The translations under genes and the position numbers were made by a program. A stretch of 35,016 nt of DNA from Dictyoglomus sp. NZ13-RE01 (GTDB lineage: Bacteria; Dictyoglomota; Dictyoglomia; Dictyoglomales; Dictyoglomaceae): the NCBI GenBank assembly GCA_002878375.1, contig NIRF01000015.1, positions 1 through 35,016 on the forward strand. Direction: 5' to 3'. Position 1 is the stretch's first letter. Each line of letters opens with the position of its first letter. Below the pieces are notes generated by a model. That model had not been told where the DNA came from. It searched no databases and saw only the letters and a program-made list of their open reading frames with translations. This document shows positions 14,714-22,582 of the stretch, in pieces.

Positions 14714-16020
14714 AAGGATATTAGATAAGGAACTATTTCAGGATCAAATTGTTTTCCTTTTTGATTTTCAATTTCTTGAATAGCATCTTCCATAGATAAG
14801 GCTTTTCTATAAGGTCTGTCAGAAGTCATGGCATCTAAAGCATCTGCAATCGCTATTATACGACCTAAAATTGAAATTTCTTCACCTTTTAAGCCCTTTG
14901 GATATCCCTTTCCATCATACCTTTCGTGGTGTTCTTCTATCCCCGGTAAAATGTCCTCTAATGAGGATAAGGGTTCTAATATTTTCTTTCCTAAGCTGGG
15001 ATGTTTTTTAATTTCTTCTCTTTCTGATTGAGATAGTTCGGACTTTTTTAAGAGTATATTCTCACTTATACCAATTTTGCCTATATCATGTAACAATGCA
15101 GAAAGTTTAATCTTTTCCACTAAATTACTATTAAGACCCATTTCCTTTGCTATTAGCTCTGAATATTGAGAAACCCTCCTGGAATGTCCATGAGTGTAAG
15201 GGTCCTTTGCATCTATTGCAGAGGCCAAGGTTTCAACAACATCAAAAAATAGTTCTTTCAAATCTTTATAAAGTTTTGCATTTTCAATGGCGATTGCTGC
15301 TTGATTGGCTATAGAATAAAGTAAATTAAGATCTTCCTCATCAAATCCCTCCATACCTATTTTATTTAACACCTCTATAACCCCAATTATTTCCTCCTTT
15401 GTCTTTAATGGAACGCACAATATTGATCTTGTTTGAAAGGAGGTTAAGGAATCATATCTATGGGCAAATCTGGGATCTTTTCTAACATCATTCACAATGA
15501 TTGGTTCTCCTGTTAATGCTACCCAGCCTGCAATACCTTCCCCTAAAGGTATTTTATACTGCTTAATAATATCTCCTTTTTCTCCTAAAGCAACCTCAAA
15601 TATTAAAGAATTTGAATCTTTATCGAGAAGCATTAATGAGCTTGCTTCAGCATTAAGAGTCTCTTTTGAAAGTTGCATAATTAGGCTAAGAAGCTGATGA
15701 AGTTGTAAGGTAGAATTTAATTTATTACTTATTTCCTGAAGAATCTTAAGTTCATTTATCTTTTCTTCTAAACTATGAACATTATTTTCTAAAAGAGTTA
15801 TTTCTCTTAAGAAAAGACCAATTACATCAAATAATATTTGGTCCTTTAAATTTAAGTGAATAGTTATTTTTGTTTTTTCTAAATTTAACTCCAATTTATC
15901 ACCCGATTCTGTTCCAAATGAGTTTAAAATCTCATCTTTATGGTTTTTTACAGATAATCCATAAGAATCTATTAAATTTTTTCCCAAGAGTAAATCTAAC
16001 AATCTTTTTAATCTTTCCAT
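14680..16020 (-). CDS. GAF-HD-GYP protein, probable c-di-GMP phosphodiesterase
   Basis: A 446-residue signalling protein with no membrane segment. Residues ~1-100 form an unrecognised N-terminal region with a coiled-coil; ~100-245 are a GAF domain (GEGIAGWVALTGEPIIVNDV); ~255-440 are an HD-GYP domain with HDIGKIGI (His311, Asp312), HHERYDGKGYP (364-374) and ADALDAMTSDRPYR. All HD-GYP signature residues are present, so it should hydrolyse cyclic di-GMP, with the GAF domain as ligand sensor. It starts one base after the stop of the adenylate cyclase gene, so the two are translated together and probably integrate cAMP and c-di-GMP signalling. Confidence 0.93.
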   Translation of the reverse strand: MERLKRLLDLLLGKNLIDSYGLSVKNHKDEILNSFGTESGDKLELNLEKTKITIHLNLKDQILFDVIGLFLREITLLENNVHSLEEKINELKILQEISNKLNSTLQLHQLLSLIMQLSKETLNAEASSLMLLDKDSNSLIFEVALGEKGDIIKQYKIPLGEGIAGWVALTGEPIIVNDVRKDPRFAHRYDSLTSFQTRSILCVPLKTKEEIIGVIEVLNKIGMEGFDEEDLNLLYSIANQAAIAIENAKLYKDLKELFFDVVETLASAIDAKDPYTHGHSRRVSQYSELIAKEMGLNSNLVEKIKLSALLHDIGKIGISENILLKKSELSQSEREEIKKHPSLGKKILEPLSSLEDILPGIEEHHERYDGKGYPKGLKGEEISILGRIIAIADALDAMTSDRPYRKALSMEDAIQEIENQKGKQFDPEIVPYLISLWKKGLLCSGS

Positions 16021-16021
16021 T

Positions 16022-17851
16022 TTATTCCTTCTTTCCTATTACTTTATAGACATGAACAGGTTCTTCTTTCCCTTTTACTTTTATAAAGCCTAAATCCTCG
16101 AAATTGAAATAATCCTTTGCAAAATTAAAAGTTTCTTCGCATACTAAAATTTCTCCCCCTTTTGCAATACTTTCCAACCTTTCTGCAAGATTAACCACAG
16201 CTCCGATAGCAGTATACTCCATTCTTTGGGTAGATCCGATTGTTCCTGCAACTGCTTCACCTGTTGTTATACCCATTCCAACCTCAAATGGAGGATATCC
16301 TTTTTCTTTCCATCCCTCTCTTAATTTATTTAATGCTTCCTGTATTTCGATGGCTGTATTAATAGCTCTAATGGGAGCATTTGAGTAGAAGATTGGAGCT
16401 CCAAATAGAGCCATTATGGCATCTCCTAAGAACTTATCAACTGTTCCTTCATATTTAAATATGATCTCCGTTGCTACTGTAAAATATTCATTCAGTATCT
16501 TTGTAATCTCTTCCGGTGTGAGGATATCTGAATAGTAGGTAAAGTTTCTAATATCTGCAAACATAACACTTATCCATTGCCTTTTTGTTTGCAATAGCTC
16601 TTGTCCAGGATTTGAAAGGATTATATCAACGACCGATGATGGTACAAATCTTTGAAAAACACTCTTTAGTTCTCTTTTTTCTCTTTGTTCTTTTAGAAAA
16701 TTATATACAAGTGAAAATATGTAGGAAAAGATTATGGAAAATATTGGAGCTATTATAGGTAAAATCCATCCCCAATTAATAAAAGCTTGATTGCAAAGAA
16801 TAATATAAACAATTATTAATGCAAGTATTAGAATTAGATTAATGTATCCTGAAAAGACTTTTTTAAAGGGAATAATTGGAATTGCTATGAAAATCAATGT
16901 GATTAAGTATAAAGGTATTCCCTCGTTTAAAGGACATAGAAATTTTTTGTTCAGTAAAGTAGCAATACTATTTGCATGGATTTCTACTCCTGGCATTTTA
17001 CTTAGTCTCAAAGTAGAGCCCTTTCTTATATAGTGATAAAAGGGAGTGAAATGGGTATCATGAAGTGCCTCTGTAGTTGCTCCAATTAATACAATTTTAT
17101 CTTTGAATATTTCCTTGGGTATATTCTCTTTTAATACGTCAGAGTAGGAAAAAGTTGGAAATTTATATAATCCACCTTTATAGTTTATATAGACCAAATT
17201 ACTTGAATCTTTTGGTATTTTGGCAGTTTTTATGTATTCTAAAGGATTTAATGAAAGATAGGTAGAAACTATCAAAGTAGGAAAAGAAACATATTCTTTA
17301 TCAAATATTTTAGATGTTAGTCCAAATCTTCTTATAAAGCCGTCTTCATCATAGATAGGGTTAACTAAGCCAACCTTTGTTTTCGATGAAAATATACTTA
17401 AGGGTTCAATAAGTCTTTTAATTGTGCCAAATCTTGGATCATTAAAACTTACATAAAAGCTTGCTAAAATAGTATCTTCCCCTAATATTTTAGAAAAATC
17501 TGAGTCTATTCTCTTATCTTCTTCGGTATCAAAATACACATCAAAAGCAATAACTTTTGCTTTATAATCCCTTAATTTTTTAATTAGTTGAATATGGTAT
17601 CTTCTTGACCAAGGCCAATTTCCAAATTCCTCAATGGAGTTATCATCAATTGCAATGATAACTATAGGTTCATTAACTGGAAGCTCTCCGCGTATTTCAA
17701 ATCTCCAATCAATAGTTTTTAATTCTAAAGTCCTAAACCAAGGAATTTGCATGAGGAGAAGGGTAAGGATAAAGGTTACAATTACTATTATAACCTTTAC
17801 CCTTACCTCTACTAAAGTTCCTTTTTGTAAAGCATTAGTAAAAAGCTTCAC
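16022..17851 (-). CDS. CHASE2-domain class III adenylate cyclase
   Basis: A membrane-bound sensor cyclase of 609 residues. One transmembrane helix (~18-36), an extracytoplasmic CHASE2 domain (~40-295, with DDNSIEEFGNWPWSR), three further transmembrane helices (~311-385), then a class III cyclase domain (~425-600). Metal-binding Asp433 (FADIRNF) and Asp477 (KFLGDAIMALFG), adenine-selecting Lys473 and Thr547, and transition-state residues Asn554 and Arg558 are all present, so it should make cAMP rather than cGMP. The usual IGD is IGA (Ala551). It follows the FecR-barrel gene by 6 bases; FecR plus CHASE2-cyclase is a recurrent gene pair. A CRP-like site precedes the operon. Confidence 0.93.
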   Translation of the reverse strand: MKLFTNALQKGTLVEVRVKVIIVIVTFILTLLLMQIPWFRTLELKTIDWRFEIRGELPVNEPIVIIAIDDNSIEEFGNWPWSRRYHIQLIKKLRDYKAKVIAFDVYFDTEEDKRIDSDFSKILGEDTILASFYVSFNDPRFGTIKRLIEPLSIFSSKTKVGLVNPIYDEDGFIRRFGLTSKIFDKEYVSFPTLIVSTYLSLNPLEYIKTAKIPKDSSNLVYINYKGGLYKFPTFSYSDVLKENIPKEIFKDKIVLIGATTEALHDTHFTPFYHYIRKGSTLRLSKMPGVEIHANSIATLLNKKFLCPLNEGIPLYLITLIFIAIPIIPFKKVFSGYINLILILALIIVYIILCNQAFINWGWILPIIAPIFSIIFSYIFSLVYNFLKEQREKRELKSVFQRFVPSSVVDIILSNPGQELLQTKRQWISVMFADIRNFTYYSDILTPEEITKILNEYFTVATEIIFKYEGTVDKFLGDAIMALFGAPIFYSNAPIRAINTAIEIQEALNKLREGWKEKGYPPFEVGMGITTGEAVAGTIGSTQRMEYTAIGAVVNLAERLESIAKGGEILVCEETFNFAKDYFNFEDLGFIKVKGKEEPVHVYKVIGKKE

Positions 17852-17857
17852 TATATT

Positions 17858-19678
17858 TTAAAAGTATAACTTAGTATCTACGGAGTAGTAGTCTATTGGG
17901 TTACCATCTTTATCAAAGGTTCTTAGGATTTTGATAATTACGTCAATGTTTGAAGCAATGGGATATTGGACTTGACCAAAAAGTTTTGTATTTTCTGTTA
18001 TAAAACTAAAGGGTCCAATAGGTATATCTTTTTGCTCATAAACTAAGACGCCATTTATTCGAGGACTTAGTCTTACAGCAAGCTCGCCATGAAGAGATGG
18101 AAGTCTATCTTGTAATGATTCATACAAAATTATTAATTCTGCAATATTCATTATTTTAGAGTTTACGCCTGCTAAGATTCCATTTATTCTTGTAGATGCA
18201 GGTGTAATAGAAGGTAAATTATTTGTTTGCTTATTTTTTTCATAGAAGGCATCAAAGTATCCAAAAGTAAAATTATCGGATATACTTCTTAACTGTACTT
18301 CTCCATTAATAAATCCTAAGAATCGGGCTTGTAATCCTAAAATTATTCCGTTTTCTGATGCTACATCAGTATTTGTAAGGTTTTCTCCATTATGAATAAT
18401 TCTTTGGGCAAGAGATGCATATAAAACAATATCTTTTGATAGGAAATATCCGGCATCTGCACCAACTATTAATTGCTGTTTTGTATATGTAGCATCAAAG
18501 TCACCCATTGCATTTATTCCTACTTCAAATTTACTTAATGGTCTATAAAAGAGCCTTAATCCGTAGGTACTTAATGGATTTTCAGAGTATTCATACTCAA
18601 GCCCTTTTGAGAGATCATAAGTTAGTCTTAATCTGTAGGGGGAGGGAAGAAGTAGATTAGCTCCAAATTTTTGCTGTTGTCCTATACGTATCAGAAAAGC
18701 ATGTAATTCGTTTGTAGAGTATCTATTTGCAATTAAGCCATAACCTAAATTGAAATTATCTATTGTTCCATATCTAAGTCCAAAAGAGGGAAGATTCAAT
18801 TCTCCATATCTAAAACCTAAGTCGCAAAGGGTAACTCCCTTTCCATTTGTTAATAGAGCGACTTCTAACCCTAATTTTATAACTTGAAGATTTATCTCGG
18901 GTGTAAATGCAAATTTCATAAATAGTTCATTATCCCTGAATTCAGTTCCATAACCACCTTCATACTTAACAATATTGCTTTTAACTTCAGGTTGTATCTC
19001 CTTCATTTTCTCAGGTGGAATTTCTTCTGCTTTAGTCCTTTCCTCAATGTATCCTTTTACTCCCTCAATCTCTTTTTCTATATCTTTTCTATATTCTTGC
19101 ACATTAAAGGGTTGGATTTCTCCTAATGTACCATCTGGTTTAATATCTACCTTAAAGCCTTCGTTTATAAATTTCTCTATTCCACCAACAGCTAAATATA
19201 CAACTCCTGCAAATGTGTTTAGGAAAGTACTTCCATCCTCGTTTACTCCAATCACAAACTCTGTTCCTCTAACTCCTGCAACTGCTGTTGGTGTCTGAAT
19301 CTCTACTCTATCACCTGATTTTAGTAATTTTTCTACTGTTGCCCAAACTTTTCCTATCCAGAGCTTGAAGATTGATGTTTCTTTTTCATCTGTTTTATCT
19401 AATTGAATAATATCAAGTTGTGTGTTTGCTGTTAGTTTTAATGTTGATTTATCAGAGAAAGTTATCGTTGCAGAAGAATTTTCTTGAACCCATATTCTGT
19501 CACCAGGATATAATGGCATGTTTAGTTTAGCTTTTTGGAAAACCTCACTTCCTGCTCTTTTCACATATACATTTCCTTTTATCATTGTTATAACTGCGTA
19601 TCTTTTATCTTGGGTTTCTGCAAAAGAAATGCTGAATAGGAAGAGAAGAAGGAAAATTAACAAGAAGAAGCGTTTCAT
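17858..19678 (-). CDS. FecR-domain protein with C-terminal beta-barrel-like region
   Basis: A 606-residue exported protein. Signal peptide 1-20 (LLLFLFSISFA, cleavage before ETQ), a FecR domain ~25-180 with the signature TPTAVAGVRGTEF (129-141), a Glu/Lys-rich helix (~190-225), and ~350 residues of alternating beta strands ending in Phe, as in outer-membrane barrels. FecR domains sense or scaffold envelope signals. Encoded first in an operon with the CHASE2 cyclase, it probably supplies the periplasmic or surface end of that pathway; this is inference. There is a CRP-like site and TATAAT promoter upstream. Confidence 0.88.
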   Translation of the reverse strand: MKRFFLLIFLLLFLFSISFAETQDKRYAVITMIKGNVYVKRAGSEVFQKAKLNMPLYPGDRIWVQENSSATITFSDKSTLKLTANTQLDIIQLDKTDEKETSIFKLWIGKVWATVEKLLKSGDRVEIQTPTAVAGVRGTEFVIGVNEDGSTFLNTFAGVVYLAVGGIEKFINEGFKVDIKPDGTLGEIQPFNVQEYRKDIEKEIEGVKGYIEERTKAEEIPPEKMKEIQPEVKSNIVKYEGGYGTEFRDNELFMKFAFTPEINLQVIKLGLEVALLTNGKGVTLCDLGFRYGELNLPSFGLRYGTIDNFNLGYGLIANRYSTNELHAFLIRIGQQQKFGANLLLPSPYRLRLTYDLSKGLEYEYSENPLSTYGLRLFYRPLSKFEVGINAMGDFDATYTKQQLIVGADAGYFLSKDIVLYASLAQRIIHNGENLTNTDVASENGIILGLQARFLGFINGEVQLRSISDNFTFGYFDAFYEKNKQTNNLPSITPASTRINGILAGVNSKIMNIAELIILYESLQDRLPSLHGELAVRLSPRINGVLVYEQKDIPIGPFSFITENTKLFGQVQYPIASNIDVIIKILRTFDKDGNPIDYYSVDTKLYF

Positions 19679-19718
19679 TTTTAACTCACCTCTTTAAATT
19701 TATTTTAATTCTGGTTAT

Positions 19719-19724
19719 ATTATA
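19719..19724 (-). promoter_or_regulatory. -10 box of the FecR/cyclase operon promoter
   Basis: A perfect TATAAT on the minus strand, with predicted start near 19712 and about 33 bases of leader before the ATG. The -35 position (19742-19747) reads ACTTAA, a poor match overlapping the CRP-like site, consistent with activator dependence. Confidence 0.65.
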
Positions 19725-19745
19725 ACAGTTTTTTAAGTAAATTAA

Positions 19746-19759
19746 GTGATCTTCGTCAC
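19746..19759 (-). promoter_or_regulatory. CRP-type operator (GTGATCTTCGTCAC)
   Basis: GTGA and TCAC half-sites with six bases between; centred at 19752.5, 28.5 bases from the 5' edge of the -10 box, exactly as at 4474-4487. Only one of 14 bases differs between the two sites. The coaX stop codon (19756-19758) lies inside it. Its operon includes the adenylate cyclase gene. Confidence 0.72.
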
Positions 19760-20517
19760 ATATTTCTTTTAAATAGATGATACAATCCTTTTAGGGTTAA
19801 ATAAGGATCTATCTCTTTTATATATTTAGTGTATGGAACTATTCTTTTTGCCCATCCACCAGTGGCTATAATTCTTGGGGTAGTTTTTAGTTCTTTAATT
19901 TGTCTTTTTAGAATTCCATCTACAAGTCCAGCAAAACCAAATACAATTCCAGCCTGCATTGCGGAGATCGTATTTTTACCAAAAGAAGATGTAGGACTTG
20001 ATATCTCAACTTGAGGCAATTTTGCAGTCTTTTCAAAAAGGGCATAGGCGGATGTACCAACTCCTGGAGCAATAGCTACTCCTAAAAATTTTTTGTTGTT
20101 AATTACGGAAAAAGTAGTTGCAGTTCCAAAGTCTACTGCAATTCCACAGCTTCCATATTCCTCATCAATGGCAACGACATTGCATATTAAATCTGCACCT
20201 ACTTCTTTAGGGTTCTCTGTGTCAATGTAAATTCCTGTTTTTATGCCAGGCTCCACAATGAATGGTTTAAAATTAAATAGAAAATTAATCGCCTCCTCAA
20301 AAACAGGAGTAAGAGAAGGAACAACGGAAGCAATTGCAACCCCTTCAATCTCTGATAACTCTATATCACATTTTTTTAAAGTCCATTCTAATTTTAGAGC
20401 ATATTCATAGTTTGTGGATTCTTTTATAGTAGCAAACTCAAAATGCTTTGAGATTTCTCCATCTTTAAAGAAGGCGATATCTATGTTTGAATTTCCAATA
20501 TCTATGGTAAGAATCAA
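19756..20517 (-). CDS. coaX: Type III pantothenate kinase
   Basis: Phosphorylates pantothenate, the first step to coenzyme A. At 253 residues it has the ASKHA-fold motifs: DIGNSNIDIAFF (5-16), PKEVGADLICN with the catalytic Asp, and AVDFGTATTFSVI. The type III enzyme is not feedback-inhibited by CoA in studied species, so control is expected elsewhere. It lies 2 bases after an ECF transporter S-component that is probably its pantothenate supplier, with a structured leader ahead of both. Confidence 0.96.
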   Translation of the reverse strand: MILTIDIGNSNIDIAFFKDGEISKHFEFATIKESTNYEYALKLEWTLKKCDIELSEIEGVAIASVVPSLTPVFEEAINFLFNFKPFIVEPGIKTGIYIDTENPKEVGADLICNVVAIDEEYGSCGIAVDFGTATTFSVINNKKFLGVAIAPGVGTSAYALFEKTAKLPQVEISSPTSSFGKNTISAMQAGIVFGFAGLVDGILKRQIKELKTTPRIIATGGWAKRIVPYTKYIKEIDPYLTLKGLYHLFKRNM

Positions 20518-20519
20518 AA

Positions 20520-21215
20520 TTAAACCTCCCTTCTTAGGAATCTCCTAATGGCTATACTTGTGGGGGTACATACAATAACTGCCAAAATTGATTCGGGAAC
20601 TCCATGAAGAATTGCAACAGAAAGAGCAGTTTCAAAATTAAAAACTCCAAACAAAACTGCAAGTCCTAAGGTGCCTACTGTATTTGTCCAACTTCCTAAA
20701 AAGGAAGCAATAGATATAGAAACTATTTCTGGATTTTTATCTTTAAGGACTTGAAAGCATAAGACTGATATTAAATAGTCTACAATAAGCCATATGTATA
20801 TAAATTGGCTAAGGTACTTATTGCCTAACCAAAATAGAAATAGAAAAATTATTAGAGATAAAACAAAAGAGCTATAAACTTTCCTTTTTTCACTTTTGCC
20901 TAAGATGTCATAAAGTCCTAAATAAACCAAACCAGATACAATACCAATAAAGGGACGAGCAGGAATTAACACCCAAAAGGGAGCAATATGACTAAAGTAC
21001 AAAACAGTTATTAAACCGAATATTAGACCAACTAATCCTCCAAATAAAGGACCAAGCACAATTCCACCAATAATAGTAGGAAGGTGCATAATAGTGGCAG
21101 CTCCAGCAGGAGTTGGAAGAGGAACAAATCCCCATTGGGTGAATCCGAGAAGAAGAGTAATTCCAGAGATAGCACCAGCAAGAGTTAAAACTTTAGGATC
21201 TTTTAAATTTAACAT
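20520..21215 (-). CDS. ECF transporter S-component, probable pantothenate type
   Basis: A 231-residue membrane protein with about six hydrophobic helices and the opening LTLAGAISGITLLLGFTQWGFVPLPTP, typical of substrate-binding (S) components of energy-coupling factor vitamin transporters. It would need the shared EcfA/A'/T module, which is not in this window. The gene is 2 bases upstream of coaX, so pantothenate is the likely substrate; the family alone would not settle this. ATG 21213-21215 follows AAAGGAGG (minus strand; plus 21223-21230). Its leader carries two hairpins described separately. Confidence 0.85.
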   Translation of the reverse strand: MLNLKDPKVLTLAGAISGITLLLGFTQWGFVPLPTPAGAATIMHLPTIIGGIVLGPLFGGLVGLIFGLITVLYFSHIAPFWVLIPARPFIGIVSGLVYLGLYDILGKSEKRKVYSSFVLSLIIFLFLFWLGNKYLSQFIYIWLIVDYLISVLCFQVLKDKNPEIVSISIASFLGSWTNTVGTLGLAVLFGVFNFETALSVAILHGVPESILAVIVCTPTSIAIRRFLRREV

Positions 21216-21325
21216 TTTAAAACCTCCTTTCCAGCTCTCCTAAAAGGAGATGCTGTATTTTTTTTAATTTTGAGTTTATTTATGTGGTCTTGCTATGGTA
21301 TTCCATATGCAAGCCACATAATTTA
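21216..21325 (-). promoter_or_regulatory. Structured 5' leader of the panT-coaX transcript (candidate riboswitch, pan-motif-like)
   Basis: In minus-strand RNA the leader opens with a three-part hairpin (21321-21280). UUAUGUGG pairs with CCACAUAA, CUUGC with GCAAG, and UAUGG with CCAUA, with an AAUA loop. One A bulges on the 5' arm and one A on the 3' arm, five pairs apart. A second hairpin follows (21255-21232): CAGC with GCUG and UCUCC with GGAGA, also with a bulged A. CUCCUUU in that second hairpin can instead pair with AAAGGAG of the Shine-Dalgarno sequence, so two exclusive folds exist. From memory, the pan RNA motif upstream of pantothenate genes is a hairpin with two bulged adenosines. 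The match is suggestive, not proven. Confidence 0.6.
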
Positions 21326-21331
21326 GGTTAT

Positions 21332-21359
21332 ATTATAATTATGAGGAAGAAAATTGCAA
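21332..21359 (-). promoter_or_regulatory. Promoter of panT-coaX
   Basis: On the minus strand TTGCAA (21359-21354), a 16-base spacer and TATAAT (21337-21332). The predicted start is near 21325, so the transcript begins directly at the bulged-A hairpin. The promoter lies inside the first codons of the divergent radical SAM gene. Confidence 0.65.
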
Positions 21360-22582
21360 TAGTTATATATTATACAAAAGAGAATAGATATAGTTACAAT
21401 GCTTTATTGGGAGCATTAGAGAACTTGACTTTTTTTGATGAATTAGAAATATTCTTATGTTATAAGAAAGATGAGTTTTTCTCTAAGATTAATGATATCA
21501 AAGGAAAATATGAGAGGGTTATCATACTCCTGTCTTTTTTTACAACACAATTGTGGGAATTCAGAGAAATAATTGGGAAGATAAGAGAAATAAAAACTGA
21601 AAATACTTATATTGTTGCCGGTGGTCCCCATCCTACAGGTGATCCTTATGGTGTATTGAAGATGGGTTGTGATTATGTAGCTATTGGAGAAGGCGAAGAG
21701 CTAATTTTAAAACTGGTTGGAGATATTTTAGCGGGCAAAGATATTGGAGATTTAATATTAAAGTCTGAAAACAAATTTGTAGATTTAGATAAGTTTAATC
21801 CCTTTTCTCTAAAATTTGGTAAGTTTGGACCTATAGAGATAACAAGAGGTTGTCCATTTATGTGTTTCTATTGTCAGACCCCTAATATTTTTGGAGTGAA
21901 GGTGAGGCATAGAAGTGTTGAAAAAATATGTGAATTAGTGGAGATTATGAATAAAAGAAATTTAAAGGATATTAGGTTTATAACACCAAATGCCTTTTCT
22001 TATGGTTCAAAAGATGGTAAAAATATTAACCTAAAAGAAATAGAGAGGTTACTTGAAAATATTAGAAGAATTATTGGTAAAAGTGGAAAAATATATTTTG
22101 GGACGTTTCCTTCAGAAGTAAGACCAGAACATGTTAATGATGATACAATCAGATTAATTAAAGAGTATACTGATAATGATAATTTAGTGATTGGTGCACA
22201 ATCTGGAAGCCCAAGAATTCTAAAACTTATTAATAGGGGACATACTGTTGATGATGTTTATAATGCAGTGGAAATTATAATTAAGAATAATTTAAAGGCT
22301 AATGTAGACATTATTTTTGGACTTCCATATGAAGAGGAAGAGGATATAAAACTTACCATCAAGTTTATTTTAGATCTTACTAAAATGGGAGCTAAAGTTC
22401 ATGCTCACACTTTTATGCCACTTCCTCAAACATTTTTTGAAAAGATGCCGGCAGGCAAAATAAATAATGAGCTTTTAAAAACATTAAATAAGCTGATACC
22501 TAAGGGACTTGTTTTTGGTAATTGGAAAAAGCAAGAAGAATTAGGAAAGAAAATAGAAGAATATTTAAAAACTAAAACTTAG
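21341..22582 (+). CDS. B12-binding/radical SAM protein, MJ_1487-like (TIGR04013 type)
   Basis: A radical SAM enzyme of 413 residues from the start chosen here, ATG 21341 (MRKKIAIVIYY). A longer frame from GTG 21284 would run through the divergent promoter and hairpin and is unlikely. Residues ~1-140 are a cobalamin-binding-like Rossmann domain (GGPHPTGDP, 94-102), though the DxHxxG cobalamin motif is absent. Residues ~160-380 are the radical SAM barrel, with cluster cysteines C171, C175 and C178 (TRGCPFMCFYCQ). I recall the family as TIGR04013; no substrate is known. No clear Shine-Dalgarno sequence precedes the ATG, and a TATATT lies 6 bases upstream, so it may be leaderless. Its 3' end overlaps the convergent gene by 18 bases. 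Confidence 0.85.
   Translation: MRKKIAIVIYYTKENRYSYNALLGALENLTFFDELEIFLCYKKDEFFSKINDIKGKYERVIILLSFFTTQLWEFREIIGKIREIKTENTYIVAGGPHPTGDPYGVLKMGCDYVAIGEGEELILKLVGDILAGKDIGDLILKSENKFVDLDKFNPFSLKFGKFGPIEITRGCPFMCFYCQTPNIFGVKVRHRSVEKICELVEIMNKRNLKDIRFITPNAFSYGSKDGKNINLKEIERLLENIRRIIGKSGKIYFGTFPSEVRPEHVNDDTIRLIKEYTDNDNLVIGAQSGSPRILKLINRGHTVDDVYNAVEIIIKNNLKANVDIIFGLPYEEEEDIKLTIKFILDLTKMGAKVHAHTFMPLPQTFFEKMPAGKINNELLKTLNKLIPKGLVFGNWKKQEELGKKIEEYLKTKT

Noticed and set aside
18975-19298. Plus-strand 107-codon frame
   Set aside because: Antisense shadow of the FecR domain; no start signal or family resemblance.
21280-21321. Inverted repeat read as a plain operator (TTATGTGG/CCACATAA)
   Set aside because: Possible, but the two single-base bulges break the dyad at DNA level and fit an RNA hairpin on the minus-strand transcript better; kept as the leader.
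21284-21340. Longer N-terminus for the radical SAM gene from GTG 21284
   Set aside because: The extra codons translate the inverted repeat and the divergent promoter; homologous proteins begin at MRKKIAI-type sequence.
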